DNA from: an uncultured Rickettsiales bacterium
GTDB taxonomy: Bacteria > Pseudomonadota > Alphaproteobacteria > Rickettsiales > UBA1997
Direction: 5' to 3'
Assembly: GCA_951800555.1 (NCBI GenBank)
Contig: CATOJU010000010.1
Location: 1 to 15,014 of the forward strand
Length of the DNA: 15,014 bases
Shown here: piece by piece, positions 7,185-13,514 of the stretch
How the letters are laid out: every line of letters begins with the position of its first letter
Position numbering within the stretch: the stretch's first letter is position 1
Translations under genes and position numbers: made by a program
The notes under the pieces: model-generated
What the model saw: only the letters and a program-made list of their open reading frames with translations
What the model was told of the DNA's origin: nothing
The model's database searches: none

Positions 7185-7501
7185 GTAAACTAGAAATAAA
7201 AATTTTTAAAAAAATAAAAAATAAACAAGCTGGGAAAAAAAGAGGCTTTAAAGTGACTGATGCTATTTCTCTTTCTTATGTTTTTATAGCTCCTATAATT
7301 ATTGCTATATGTATAGATAGATATTTCAATGAATATTTTAAACAAAATAATGATATGTTTTTATTAATGATGATTTTTTCTTTTTTTATCGGTGGTTTTT
7401 GTGTTTATAGAGAAATAGCAAAAATTTATTCAACCGATTCAACTGAACTTGAAGAAAATAAAAAAGAAAATATTAAAAACAGCGAGGAGGAGAGTAAATA
7501 A
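7181..7501 (+). CDS. atpQ: N-ATPase accessory membrane protein AtpQ (AtpI-like)
   Basis: This is a small protein (106 residues) with two predicted membrane segments, at about 28-47 (S-Y-V-F-I-A-P-I-I-I-A-I-C-I-D) and 58-78. A basic N terminus and an acidic C-terminal tail flank them. It sits in the position that AtpQ holds in N-ATPase operons, between epsilon and AtpR. AtpQ is related to AtpI/Gene1-type proteins thought to assist ring assembly or ion supply; the exact role is not established. Its ATG overlaps the atpC stop by four bases, suggesting coupled translation. Identity rests more on position and topology than on sequence motifs. Confidence 0.72.
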   Translation: MSKLEIKIFKKIKNKQAGKKRGFKVTDAISLSYVFIAPIIIAICIDRYFNEYFKQNNDMFLLMMIFSFFIGGFCVYREIAKIYSTDSTELEENKKENIKNSEEESK

Positions 7502-7502
7502 A

Positions 7503-7790
7503 ATGCAATTTATAATTATTTTTATTTTATATGTTTTAATTGGATTTTCGATGGATTATTTGAATAATATAGGAATAAAATTTACAACAAAAAAATTTTT
7601 AAACAGTAAAAATCAAATAATAGTTTTTTTAAGTTTATTTATAAGATTATTTATTTTCGCAATAGTATTTTATTTTTTAACTAGAAATAATTTTAAAAAA
7701 GCAATTTTTTTTATTTTTGGTGTAATTTTATCAAAATTTTTATTTATTATAAAATATAACAGGATTAGTGATGCAAATAACAACAGATGA
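7503..7790 (+). CDS. atpR: N-ATPase accessory membrane protein AtpR
   Basis: A 95-residue protein with three predicted membrane segments (about 2-21, 36-59, 65-85). The second contains the arginine in S-L-F-I-R-L, and the third has the F-F-I-F-G-V-I-L-S-K pattern that matches the R-L and L-L-G-F-L-L-A-R blocks of AtpR proteins known only from N-ATPase operons. Its role is unproven; assembly or Mg2+/ion handling has been proposed for the family. I chose ATG 7503 over the in-frame ATG 18 codons earlier. It follows an AGGAGG site (7485-7490), lies one base after the atpQ stop, and starts directly with the first membrane segment. The 3' end overlaps atpB by 20 bases. Confidence 0.78.
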   Translation: MQFIIIFILYVLIGFSMDYLNNIGIKFTTKKFLNSKNQIIVFLSLFIRLFIFAIVFYFLTRNNFKKAIFFIFGVILSKFLFIIKYNRISDANNNR

Positions 7791-8442
7791 AGCAATTTTA
7801 TTTAAAAGTGGTTTTATAGTAATAAATAACACACTATTATACTCTTGGGTTGTTATGGCTATTTTAATTATTATAGCTTTTATTTTTAGAAGAAAATTTG
7901 TATTTGATATAAAAAAGACTGAAAATATAGGTAATTTACAATTGTCTTTGGAAGCTTTAGTTCAATGTATAGAGAATCAAATAAAAGAAATAACTACAAG
8001 AAGTATTGAAGTAATTTTCCCATTTATGGCTACTTTATTTTTATATATAGCTGTTTCAAATTTAATATCTTTAATACCATTTACAGAATCTCCTACTGGT
8101 TCTTATTCTACAACTGTAGCTTTGGGTATAAGTGTTTTTGTATTTTCTACAATTTATGGTTTTAGAGAAAAAGGATTTGGTTATTTAAAAAAATTTATAG
8201 AACCTGTGGCTTTTTTATTGCCATTAAACATAGTAGGTGAATTATCAAAAGTTTTATCATTGACAATAAGACTTTATGGTAATATTATGAGTTCTGGAGT
8301 TATAATAACTATATTATCGCAGATAATATTTTTATCTGTTGGTTTCCCAGTGGTAATAAATTTATTAGGGACTATAACAGGTGTTATACAAGCTTATATT
8401 TTTGCAATTTTATCTATGATATTCATATCAGTAGATAATTAA
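7771..8442 (+). CDS. atpB: N-type ATPase Fo subunit a
   Basis: Subunit a is the membrane stator with the two half-channels through which ions reach the c ring. The essential arginine is R167 in L-T-I-R-L-Y-G-N. Nearby are E157 (G-E-L-S-K) and Q207 (V-I-Q-A-Y-I-F-A), both usual in the family. Around five hydrophobic segments lie at about 22-40, 83-103, 113-130, 145-165/170-190 and 195-220. The E-A-L-V-Q-C-I-E-N-Q-I-K-E-I segment and P-T-G-S-x-S-T-T-x-A-L (about 108-118) match N-type subunits. It ends soon after the last helix (I-S-V-D-N) and lacks the short polar tail often seen. ATG 7771 has an AGGA site six bases upstream; GTG at 7768 would add one residue. It overlaps atpR by 20 bases. Confidence 0.92.
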   Translation: MQITTDEAILFKSGFIVINNTLLYSWVVMAILIIIAFIFRRKFVFDIKKTENIGNLQLSLEALVQCIENQIKEITTRSIEVIFPFMATLFLYIAVSNLISLIPFTESPTGSYSTTVALGISVFVFSTIYGFREKGFGYLKKFIEPVAFLLPLNIVGELSKVLSLTIRLYGNIMSSGVIITILSQIIFLSVGFPVVINLLGTITGVIQAYIFAILSMIFISVDN

Positions 8443-8469
8443 TTATTAATAAATTTAAGGAGTTAAAAA

Positions 8470-8745
8470 ATGGAAAATTTAATTATAATTGCCTCTGTTT
8501 CAATTTTTACAGCTGGAATTACTATACTTGCTGGCGCTAGTTCAGTTGCTATTGGAGAATCTTCGGTTGCTAGGCAAGCTTTGCAATCAATGTCCCAACA
8601 ACCAGATAGTGCAGGAGAAATATCAAAAACATTATTTATTTCTTTATCTTTAGTTGAATCTAGTGCTATATATTGTTTATTGGTTTCAATGATATTAATA
8701 TTTAGTAATCCATTTTGGAATTATATGGTAACAAAAATTAATTAA
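8470..8745 (+). CDS. atpE: N-type ATPase Fo subunit c with two membrane carboxylates
   Basis: Subunit c is the ring-forming ion carrier, a two-helix hairpin (about 4-38 and 50-82) joined by the polar loop Q-Q-P-D (43-46; usual form R-Q-P-E/D). The ion-binding glutamate is E63 in L-V-E-S-S-A-I-Y. S64 and Y68 occupy the positions of S66 and Y70 in Na+-binding c subunits such as Ilyobacter. E30 stands where Ilyobacter has Q32, giving the two-carboxylate arrangement known from Fusobacterium and N-type rings. Whether Na+ or H+ is carried cannot be decided from this. The usual GxGxGxG motif of helix 1 reads A23-x-S25-x-A27-x-G29. A strong AAGGAG site (8457-8462) seven bases before the ATG is the best in the operon, fitting the need for many c copies. 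Confidence 0.95.
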   Translation: MENLIIIASVSIFTAGITILAGASSVAIGESSVARQALQSMSQQPDSAGEISKTLFISLSLVESSAIYCLLVSMILIFSNPFWNYMVTKIN

Positions 8746-8764
8746 TATACAAATAGGGAAAAAA

Positions 8765-9505
8765 ATGAGTGTAGACATATTTACCATAATAATCCAAATA
8801 TTTAATTTCTTGATTTTAATATTTATATTAAACAAGATAATATATAGACCACTAATAAAATTAATGAAGGATAGAAAGGAATATATTTCTAGTAATATTA
8901 ATGATGCAGAAGAAAAATTGAAAGAAGCTGAATCTTTAAAAATGGAATATCAAAGTAAATTGGAGGAAATAAAAGAATATAAAATAGAACAAATTAAAAT
9001 TATAGATACTGAAAATAATAAATATAAAAACGAACAATTAGAGTTAATAAAAAATGAAATTGAAGAGGAAAAAAGAAAATTTCTAAACGAATTAGAAAAA
9101 GAAAAAAATTCAATTTTAGATAATGTAGCAAAAAATATTTTTCTTAATGTTAATAATCTATTAAATGATATTTTTGTATATTTAACAGATAAAAGTTTTA
9201 ACGAAGTTATTTTGATAAAATTTTTAAATGAAATAAAAAATCTTCCTGAGACAGAAATTAGCAAGATTAATAGAACTATTAAGGATAAAATAGATTTTAT
9301 ATCAAATTTTGATATCAATATTAATCAAAAAGAGATTGTAGAGAGAACTTTTAAAGAGAAAAATATTTTTTATAAAACTATTAATTTTCTAAAGGATGAG
9401 AGTATGGTGTTGGGAAATAAAATTGTTATAGATGGTCTAATTATAAATTCAAATGTTAAAGATATAATTGACCAATTTAATATAAAATTAGAACAAATAG
9501 TGTAA
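8765..9505 (+). CDS. atpF: N-type ATPase long subunit b (b with delta-like C-terminal part)
   Basis: This peripheral-stalk protein holds the F1 head against subunit a. A single N-terminal membrane helix (about 5-26) runs into Y-R-P-L-I-K-L-M-x-x-R (the usual R-P-hydrophobic junction). A long charged coiled coil follows (about 30-130) and then a C-terminal region to residue 246. That length is typical of N-type b subunits and well beyond the roughly 160 residues of ordinary b; in N-ATPase operons there is no separate delta gene and this protein is thought to cover its role. No atpH lies here, consistent with that. The Lys/Glu/Asn-rich coil is strongly AT-biased. Start: GGGA a few bases before the ATG; the gene lies 19 bases after atpE and 4 before atpA. 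Confidence 0.88.
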   Translation: MSVDIFTIIIQIFNFLILIFILNKIIYRPLIKLMKDRKEYISSNINDAEEKLKEAESLKMEYQSKLEEIKEYKIEQIKIIDTENNKYKNEQLELIKNEIEEEKRKFLNELEKEKNSILDNVAKNIFLNVNNLLNDIFVYLTDKSFNEVILIKFLNEIKNLPETEISKINRTIKDKIDFISNFDININQKEIVERTFKEKNIFYKTINFLKDESMVLGNKIVIDGLIINSNVKDIIDQFNIKLEQIV

Positions 9506-9509
9506 AGTT

Positions 9510-11012
9510 ATGCAAGAAAAAATCTTAGAAAAACTTGATAATTTATTAAAAGATAATGTTTCTTCTCAAGATTTACATTATTTAAATATAGAAGAAGAAG
9601 CAATTGTAACTGAAGTAAATAATTCTGTTGTTGTGGCGGAAGGTTTTTCAAAAATATCTACTGAAGAATGTGTAATTATTTCAGATAGATTTAAGGGTAT
9701 AGTTTCTGTTATAAAAAACAATGTAATAAAAATTATGCTTTTAGAAAAAACTAATGAAATAAAAGTTGGTGATAAAGTTAAAAGAACTTTTGAAACTTTA
9801 ACAATCACTGTAGGAGAAGATCTTATTGGAAGAGTAATAGATGGATTAGGAAGACCATTAGATAATAAAGGTACAATAAAAACAAATAAAAAAATGATGG
9901 TGGAACGACCAGCTGTAAATATTATAGATAGAAAATCAGTACAAGAACCTATGCAAACTGGAATAAAAGTTATAGATTCTTTAATTCCTATTGGTAGAGG
10001 GCAGAGGGAATTAATTTTGGGAGATAGGCAAACTGGGAAAACTTCTATTGCAATAGACACTGTTTTAAATCAAAAAGATGGTGATGTAATTTGTATTTAT
10101 TGTGCCATAGGACAAAGAGATGCTGCTGTTGCTAATATTATAAAAATTTTACAAGATAATGGAGCAATGGATTATACAATAGTTGTAAATGCTAGTGGGA
10201 ATGAAATTGCAGGACATCAATTTATAGCTCCATATTCTGCAACCAGTATAGCGGAATATTTTATGGAACAAGGTAAACATGTTTTAGTTATATATGATGA
10301 TTTGACAAAACAAGCTAGAGCATATAGGGAAGTTTCTTTGCTTTTAGAAAAAAATCCAGGAAGAGAAGCATACCCGGCAGATATATTTTATATTCATTCA
10401 AGATTATTGGAAAGATCTACAAAAATGAAGGATGAATTGGGTGGTGGGTCAATCACATCTTTACCTATTATAGAAACTGAAGCAGAAAATATGTCAGCCT
10501 ATATTCCTACAAATGTTATTTCTATAACTGACGGACAAATTTATTTAAGTCCAAATTTATTTCAAAAAGGAATTTTACCTGCTATAGATATTGAAAAATC
10601 GGTATCAAGAGTTGGAAGTGCTGCTCAACTACCGGCATATAAACAAGTAACTGGAACTTTAGGAATTGAATATTCTCAATTTCAAGAATTGGAGAATTTT
10701 TCTAAATTTTCTAGTTCATTAGATGAAAAAACAGAAAAAATTATAAATAAAGGACAAAAAATAAGAGAAATTATAAAGCAAAAAAATTGTGAAACTTTGT
10801 TTGTTTTTGAACAAATTGCTATTTTATTATGTTTGAATAATGGCATTTTCGATAATGTTTCTTTGGATAAAATTAAAGATACCGAAAAAGTTATAATAAA
10901 CACTATGAATAGTGAATTTCCTGATATAAAAAATACTATTTTATCAAATAAAAAAATTTCAGATGAAAGTATAAATATTTTTGTAAATAAAATTAAAGAA
11001 ATATTGAATTGA
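9510..11012 (+). CDS. atpA: N-type ATPase F1 subunit alpha
   Basis: Alpha is the non-catalytic nucleotide-binding partner of beta in the F1 hexamer. The P-loop G-D-R-Q-T-G-K-T (171-178), Walker B region V-L-V-I-Y-D-D (258-264) and the arginine finger R367 in S-V-S-R-V-G are intact. The full set of alpha blocks follows, such as I-E-T-E-A-E-N-M-S-A-Y-I-P-T-N (321-335). G-D-V-I-C-I-Y-C-A-I-G-Q-R and Y-S-Q-F-Q-E-L-E-N-F-S-K-F resemble the alternate/N-type alpha subunit. Length is 500. There is no clear Shine-Dalgarno; the ATG lies four bases after the atpF stop, so coupling is likely. Normally atpG (gamma) follows; here the stop lies in a terminator stem and the next gene is convergent. The reading frame is undamaged, arguing that the protein is made and constrained. 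Confidence 0.96.
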   Translation: MQEKILEKLDNLLKDNVSSQDLHYLNIEEEAIVTEVNNSVVVAEGFSKISTEECVIISDRFKGIVSVIKNNVIKIMLLEKTNEIKVGDKVKRTFETLTITVGEDLIGRVIDGLGRPLDNKGTIKTNKKMMVERPAVNIIDRKSVQEPMQTGIKVIDSLIPIGRGQRELILGDRQTGKTSIAIDTVLNQKDGDVICIYCAIGQRDAAVANIIKILQDNGAMDYTIVVNASGNEIAGHQFIAPYSATSIAEYFMEQGKHVLVIYDDLTKQARAYREVSLLLEKNPGREAYPADIFYIHSRLLERSTKMKDELGGGSITSLPIIETEAENMSAYIPTNVISITDGQIYLSPNLFQKGILPAIDIEKSVSRVGSAAQLPAYKQVTGTLGIEYSQFQELENFSKFSSSLDEKTEKIINKGQKIREIIKQKNCETLFVFEQIAILLCLNNGIFDNVSLDKIKDTEKVIINTMNSEFPDIKNTILSNKKISDESINIFVNKIKEILN

Positions 11013-11037
11013 ATTTTTTAATAATTCAATTCAATAT
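11001..11037. terminator. 15-bp perfect hairpin overlapping the atpA stop codon
   Basis: ATATTGAATTGAATT (11001-11015) pairs perfectly with AATTCAATTCAATAT (11023-11037) around a 7-nt loop. The atpA stop (11010-11012) lies within the left arm. No U-run follows on the plus strand. The site lies between converging genes and may stop transcription from both. It has the same design as the hairpin at the recO stop. Confidence 0.68.
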
Positions 11038-11082
11038 AAAATCTATTACCGAATATTATATTTAGGGTTATTTTTAATATTA

Positions 11083-13263
11083 TTATAAAGTTTTATATGT
11101 ATTTTGTTGATTTTTCAATTCATCTTTAATTTTAATAAATGATAAAAGCATTTTTTGAGAAGGTGAGTTACTATTCCAGTCTTTTTCGTAATTTTTTGAT
11201 ATTTTTTTATCTTTTATAAATTCTTTGTACCCTTCTTTATTTTTTATATTTTCAAAATTTTCTTTATTTATTCCAAATTTTTCAACTAAATCTTTTATAT
11301 TATTTTTAATTATTTTTTTATATGTATTATTATCTATTTCATTTTCAATCCTTATATCGTTTTTCAATAATAATAATGACAGTTCAATTTCTTTTTGATT
11401 TAATTTTTCTTCTTTTGTAATAATATTAAAAAAGAGGTTTTGTAAATCTTTATTATTTATATTAATAATATTTTTCAAATTTTTATTTTCAAAAAATTCT
11501 TTAACTATATCTAAATTATTTTTTTTACAAGCCTCTAAAAAATAAAGATTTAAAACTCCATCTTGAATTTCTTTTATTATTTTTTCATTATTAATTAATA
11601 TTTTAATTAATTCTAATTGATTATTTTCGCAGGCTGCCATAAATCCTGTTTGAAAACAACCATTATTTTCCATTTTTTCAAATAAACTTTTATTATTAAG
11701 TAAAGTTTCAGCAATTTCCTTTTCTCCTCTTTTGCATAATTCAATAAAACAAATAAGTAAAGCTTCTTGATTTAATCTTTTTGTTATTTCTTCATTGTTG
11801 AGTAAATTAATAATTATTTCTTTGTTATTTTGTTTTTTGCATTCTTGGATAAAAAGTTTTGATATTTCTTCTGTTGATATTTTTTCTTTTATTTCATTAA
11901 TTTCAAGTAAAAAATCATTATTTTCTTTTTTATTATTAATACAATTTAAGAAGAAAACTAAATTTATTCTTATTTTAAATAATCCAGGTTCAGTTATAAT
12001 TGTTAATAATTTATCATTTTCTACTATTTTAGTAATTATTGGCTTATTATTATTCATTCTACAAATATCTCCGAATAATCTAGCTAATTTATCTTTATCA
12101 AGGTTTAAAAAAAATTTTTCTTCATTTTTTTTAGAATAAAAAATATTAAGTATATTTTCTGTTAAATTTACATTATTATTAACAACAAGTTCAAAAATTG
12201 ATAGTAAGTCATCTGCTGTAATTTTTTCTTTTATTTTATTATTATTAAGTAAAATTTCAATTGCATTTTCTGCTGTTATTTCTTCATTAATTTTTTCTCC
12301 ATTAAGTAAAGCTTCAGCTATATCTTTTAAGGTTATTGATTCTTTCATTATTCCTTCATTAATTAGAATTTTCATAGCTTCTTCTGGTGATATTTTTAAA
12401 TCTTTTTGATCTGTTATACCTTCAGCATTCTTTATTCTACCTTTATTATAGATAAAATAAAAACTTCTAATAAAATTATTAAGTACAATTCTACTACTAT
12501 CATATTCAAATAATTCTTTTTTTATTTCTTCATCTTTTAAAAATTTTTCTATAATATCTTTATATCCATATTCATAGGCATTACCTATAATAATTGCCAT
12601 ATCATTAATGCTGTTTTTTATTTCAAATTTATTTGAAATCATTCCACCTTTATCACGAATTTCTTCAAGGTTTTTAGTTTCTTTTATTTCTTTTTTAATT
12701 TTTTTTATTTTATTTTCATCATTAATAATTAAATTAATTAAACCTTCATTCACTTCATTATATTGATGATTACATATATGTTTTAAAATTTTACAAATAT
12801 TTAAATCCAAATTATCAAATAATTCTTCAACAAATTCTTTACCGCTACTATTATAGGCAGAATCAATAATAACTGCTAAATCATAACTATTTTCTTTATC
12901 TTCTAAAACACCTTTTACTGTTTCATTTTTAATCAATTCTCTAACCAAATCACATTTTCCATTTTTACAAAGATATTTGATTAAATTTAATATAATTTTA
13001 TCATTATTTTTCATTATACTTTTTTTAGGAATTAGTTTATTAGTAAACCCTAGTCCGTGTTTTAATGATTCTTCGAGAATTTGCGTATAATAATCAATAT
13101 TATTTTCATTTAATATAATATTTCTTATTTTTTGATTATTAAATTCTTTTTCGATTTCTAATAAATTTCCATTTATGCAATATTGTTTAAAATCTTCTTT
13201 TATCTGATTTTCAATACTCTTGATAATATCTTTTTCTTCCTCAATAAAAGATTTTTCTGTCAT
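11083..13263 (-). CDS. Large helical-repeat (degenerate ankyrin-like) protein, unknown function
   Basis: I do not recognise a characterised family. The protein (726 residues) is rich in Lys, Glu, Asn and Ile and looks all-helical, with no signal peptide or membrane segment. Residues 471-609 show four units of 34-35 residues starting at 471, 506, 541 and 575. They follow F-(I/M/L)-x-x-C-(K/E)-x-x-x-x-(E/D)-I-x-x-x-L-(L/I)-N-N, an ankyrin-like helix pair lacking the classical T-P-L-H. The same rhythm is detectable more weakly at 90-112 and 219-250. Residues 291-347 are a different module of three 19-residue tandem repeats. The C-terminal end (about 640-726) is unique and charged. An AGGAG site (13275-13271) lies seven bases before the ATG, making the start secure. 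A binding scaffold, possibly host-directed, is an inference from the repeat architecture alone. Confidence 0.72.
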   Translation of the reverse strand: MTEKSFIEEEKDIIKSIENQIKEDFKQYCINGNLLEIEKEFNNQKIRNIILNENNIDYYTQILEESLKHGLGFTNKLIPKKSIMKNNDKIILNLIKYLCKNGKCDLVRELIKNETVKGVLEDKENSYDLAVIIDSAYNSSGKEFVEELFDNLDLNICKILKHICNHQYNEVNEGLINLIINDENKIKKIKKEIKETKNLEEIRDKGGMISNKFEIKNSINDMAIIIGNAYEYGYKDIIEKFLKDEEIKKELFEYDSSRIVLNNFIRSFYFIYNKGRIKNAEGITDQKDLKISPEEAMKILINEGIMKESITLKDIAEALLNGEKINEEITAENAIEILLNNNKIKEKITADDLLSIFELVVNNNVNLTENILNIFYSKKNEEKFFLNLDKDKLARLFGDICRMNNNKPIITKIVENDKLLTIITEPGLFKIRINLVFFLNCINNKKENNDFLLEINEIKEKISTEEISKLFIQECKKQNNKEIIINLLNNEEITKRLNQEALLICFIELCKRGEKEIAETLLNNKSLFEKMENNGCFQTGFMAACENNQLELIKILINNEKIIKEIQDGVLNLYFLEACKKNNLDIVKEFFENKNLKNIININNKDLQNLFFNIITKEEKLNQKEIELSLLLLKNDIRIENEIDNNTYKKIIKNNIKDLVEKFGINKENFENIKNKEGYKEFIKDKKISKNYEKDWNSNSPSQKMLLSFIKIKDELKNQQNTYKTL
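12223..12393 (-). repeat. Three tandem 57-bp coding repeats (19-residue units)
   Basis: This stretch encodes residues 291-347 of the 726-residue protein. The units start I-S-P-E-E-A (291), I-T-L-K-D-I-A (310) and I-T-A-E-N-A (329), and a fourth begins I-T-A-D-D-L (348) and then drifts. Each follows I-(S/T)-x-(E/D/K)-(E/D/N)-A/I-x-x-(I/A/L)-L-(I/L)-N-x-x-x-I-x-E-x, suggesting one amphipathic helix plus a turn. The units are diverged but length-exact, so they probably arose by duplication followed by drift. Confidence 0.7.
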
Positions 13264-13287
13264 ATATAAACTCCTAAAAAATTTTTT

Positions 13288-13308
13288 TATGTAAATAAAA
13301 TTTACATA
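13288..13308. promoter_or_regulatory. 9-3-9 palindrome before the 726-residue gene (possible operator)
   Basis: TATGTAAAT (13288-13296) and ATTTACATA (13300-13308) are perfect inverted arms around AAA. They lie 25-45 bases before the ATG of the minus-strand gene, where its -10 or transcription start should be. No convincing -35/-10 pair was found for that gene (a weak TTGTTT/TAAATT pair overlaps the site). It could be a repressor site or a leader hairpin. Confidence 0.4.
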
Positions 13309-13345
13309 TTAATTTTTTAAAAACAATGTTTTTTTCTATTTTTAA

Positions 13346-13374
13346 TTGACTTTTAAATAATTTTAATCTAAGAT
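13346..13374 (+). promoter_or_regulatory. Probable promoter of the 195-residue protein gene
   Basis: TTGACT (13346-13351) and TAAGAT (13369-13374) are 17 bp apart. Transcription would start near 13381, leaving an untranslated leader of roughly 130 bases. That is unusually long here and includes a possible TTGAAC/GTTCAA hairpin (13420-13425 with 13447-13452). The -35 is near-consensus and the -10 matches at four of six positions. Confidence 0.5.
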
Positions 13375-13386
13375 CTAATCTTAGAT
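13366..13386. promoter_or_regulatory. 9-3-9 palindrome overlapping the -10 box (probable operator)
   Basis: ATCTAAGAT (13366-13374) and ATCTTAGAT (13378-13386) form perfect 9-bp arms around CTA. The left arm contains the -10 box of the promoter above and the right arm reaches its transcription start. A third half-site, TCTAAGAT, recurs at 13406-13413. Perfect symmetry, position over the -10 and the extra half-site together suggest binding of a dimeric regulator. Which protein binds is unknown. Confidence 0.5.
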
Positions 13387-13514
13387 ACTATCCCTTAACA
13401 CTTTTTCTAAGATGTTTATTGAACAAATAATATTTTTATACTTTAAGTTCAAATAAATTAATATTAGAAAAATAAATCAATTTTTTATATTATCAATAAA
13501 TACAGGAGTAGAAA

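Noticed and set aside
7449..7502. Upstream in-frame ATG as the start of atpR
   Set aside because: It would add 18 basic residues overlapping atpQ in another frame, ahead of a membrane protein. ATG 7503 follows an AGGAGG site and directly abuts the atpQ stop.
7768..7770. GTG start for atpB
   Set aside because: The ATG directly after it has better spacing from AGGA (7761-7764); the difference is one residue.
9578..10060. Minus-strand open frame opposite atpA (and similar ones opposite atpF, recO and the 726-residue gene)
   Set aside because: They mirror strongly conserved or well-supported genes, have no ribosome sites and encode Ile/Phe/Ser-rich nonsense typical of antisense AT-rich frames.
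6771..11012. Ordinary split F-type atp operon of Rickettsiales type
   Set aside because: The order C-Q-R-B-E-F-A, presence of AtpQ/AtpR-like proteins, a 246-residue b subunit without delta, and N-type signatures in a, alpha and epsilon do not fit the usual atpBEF plus atpHAGDC arrangement.
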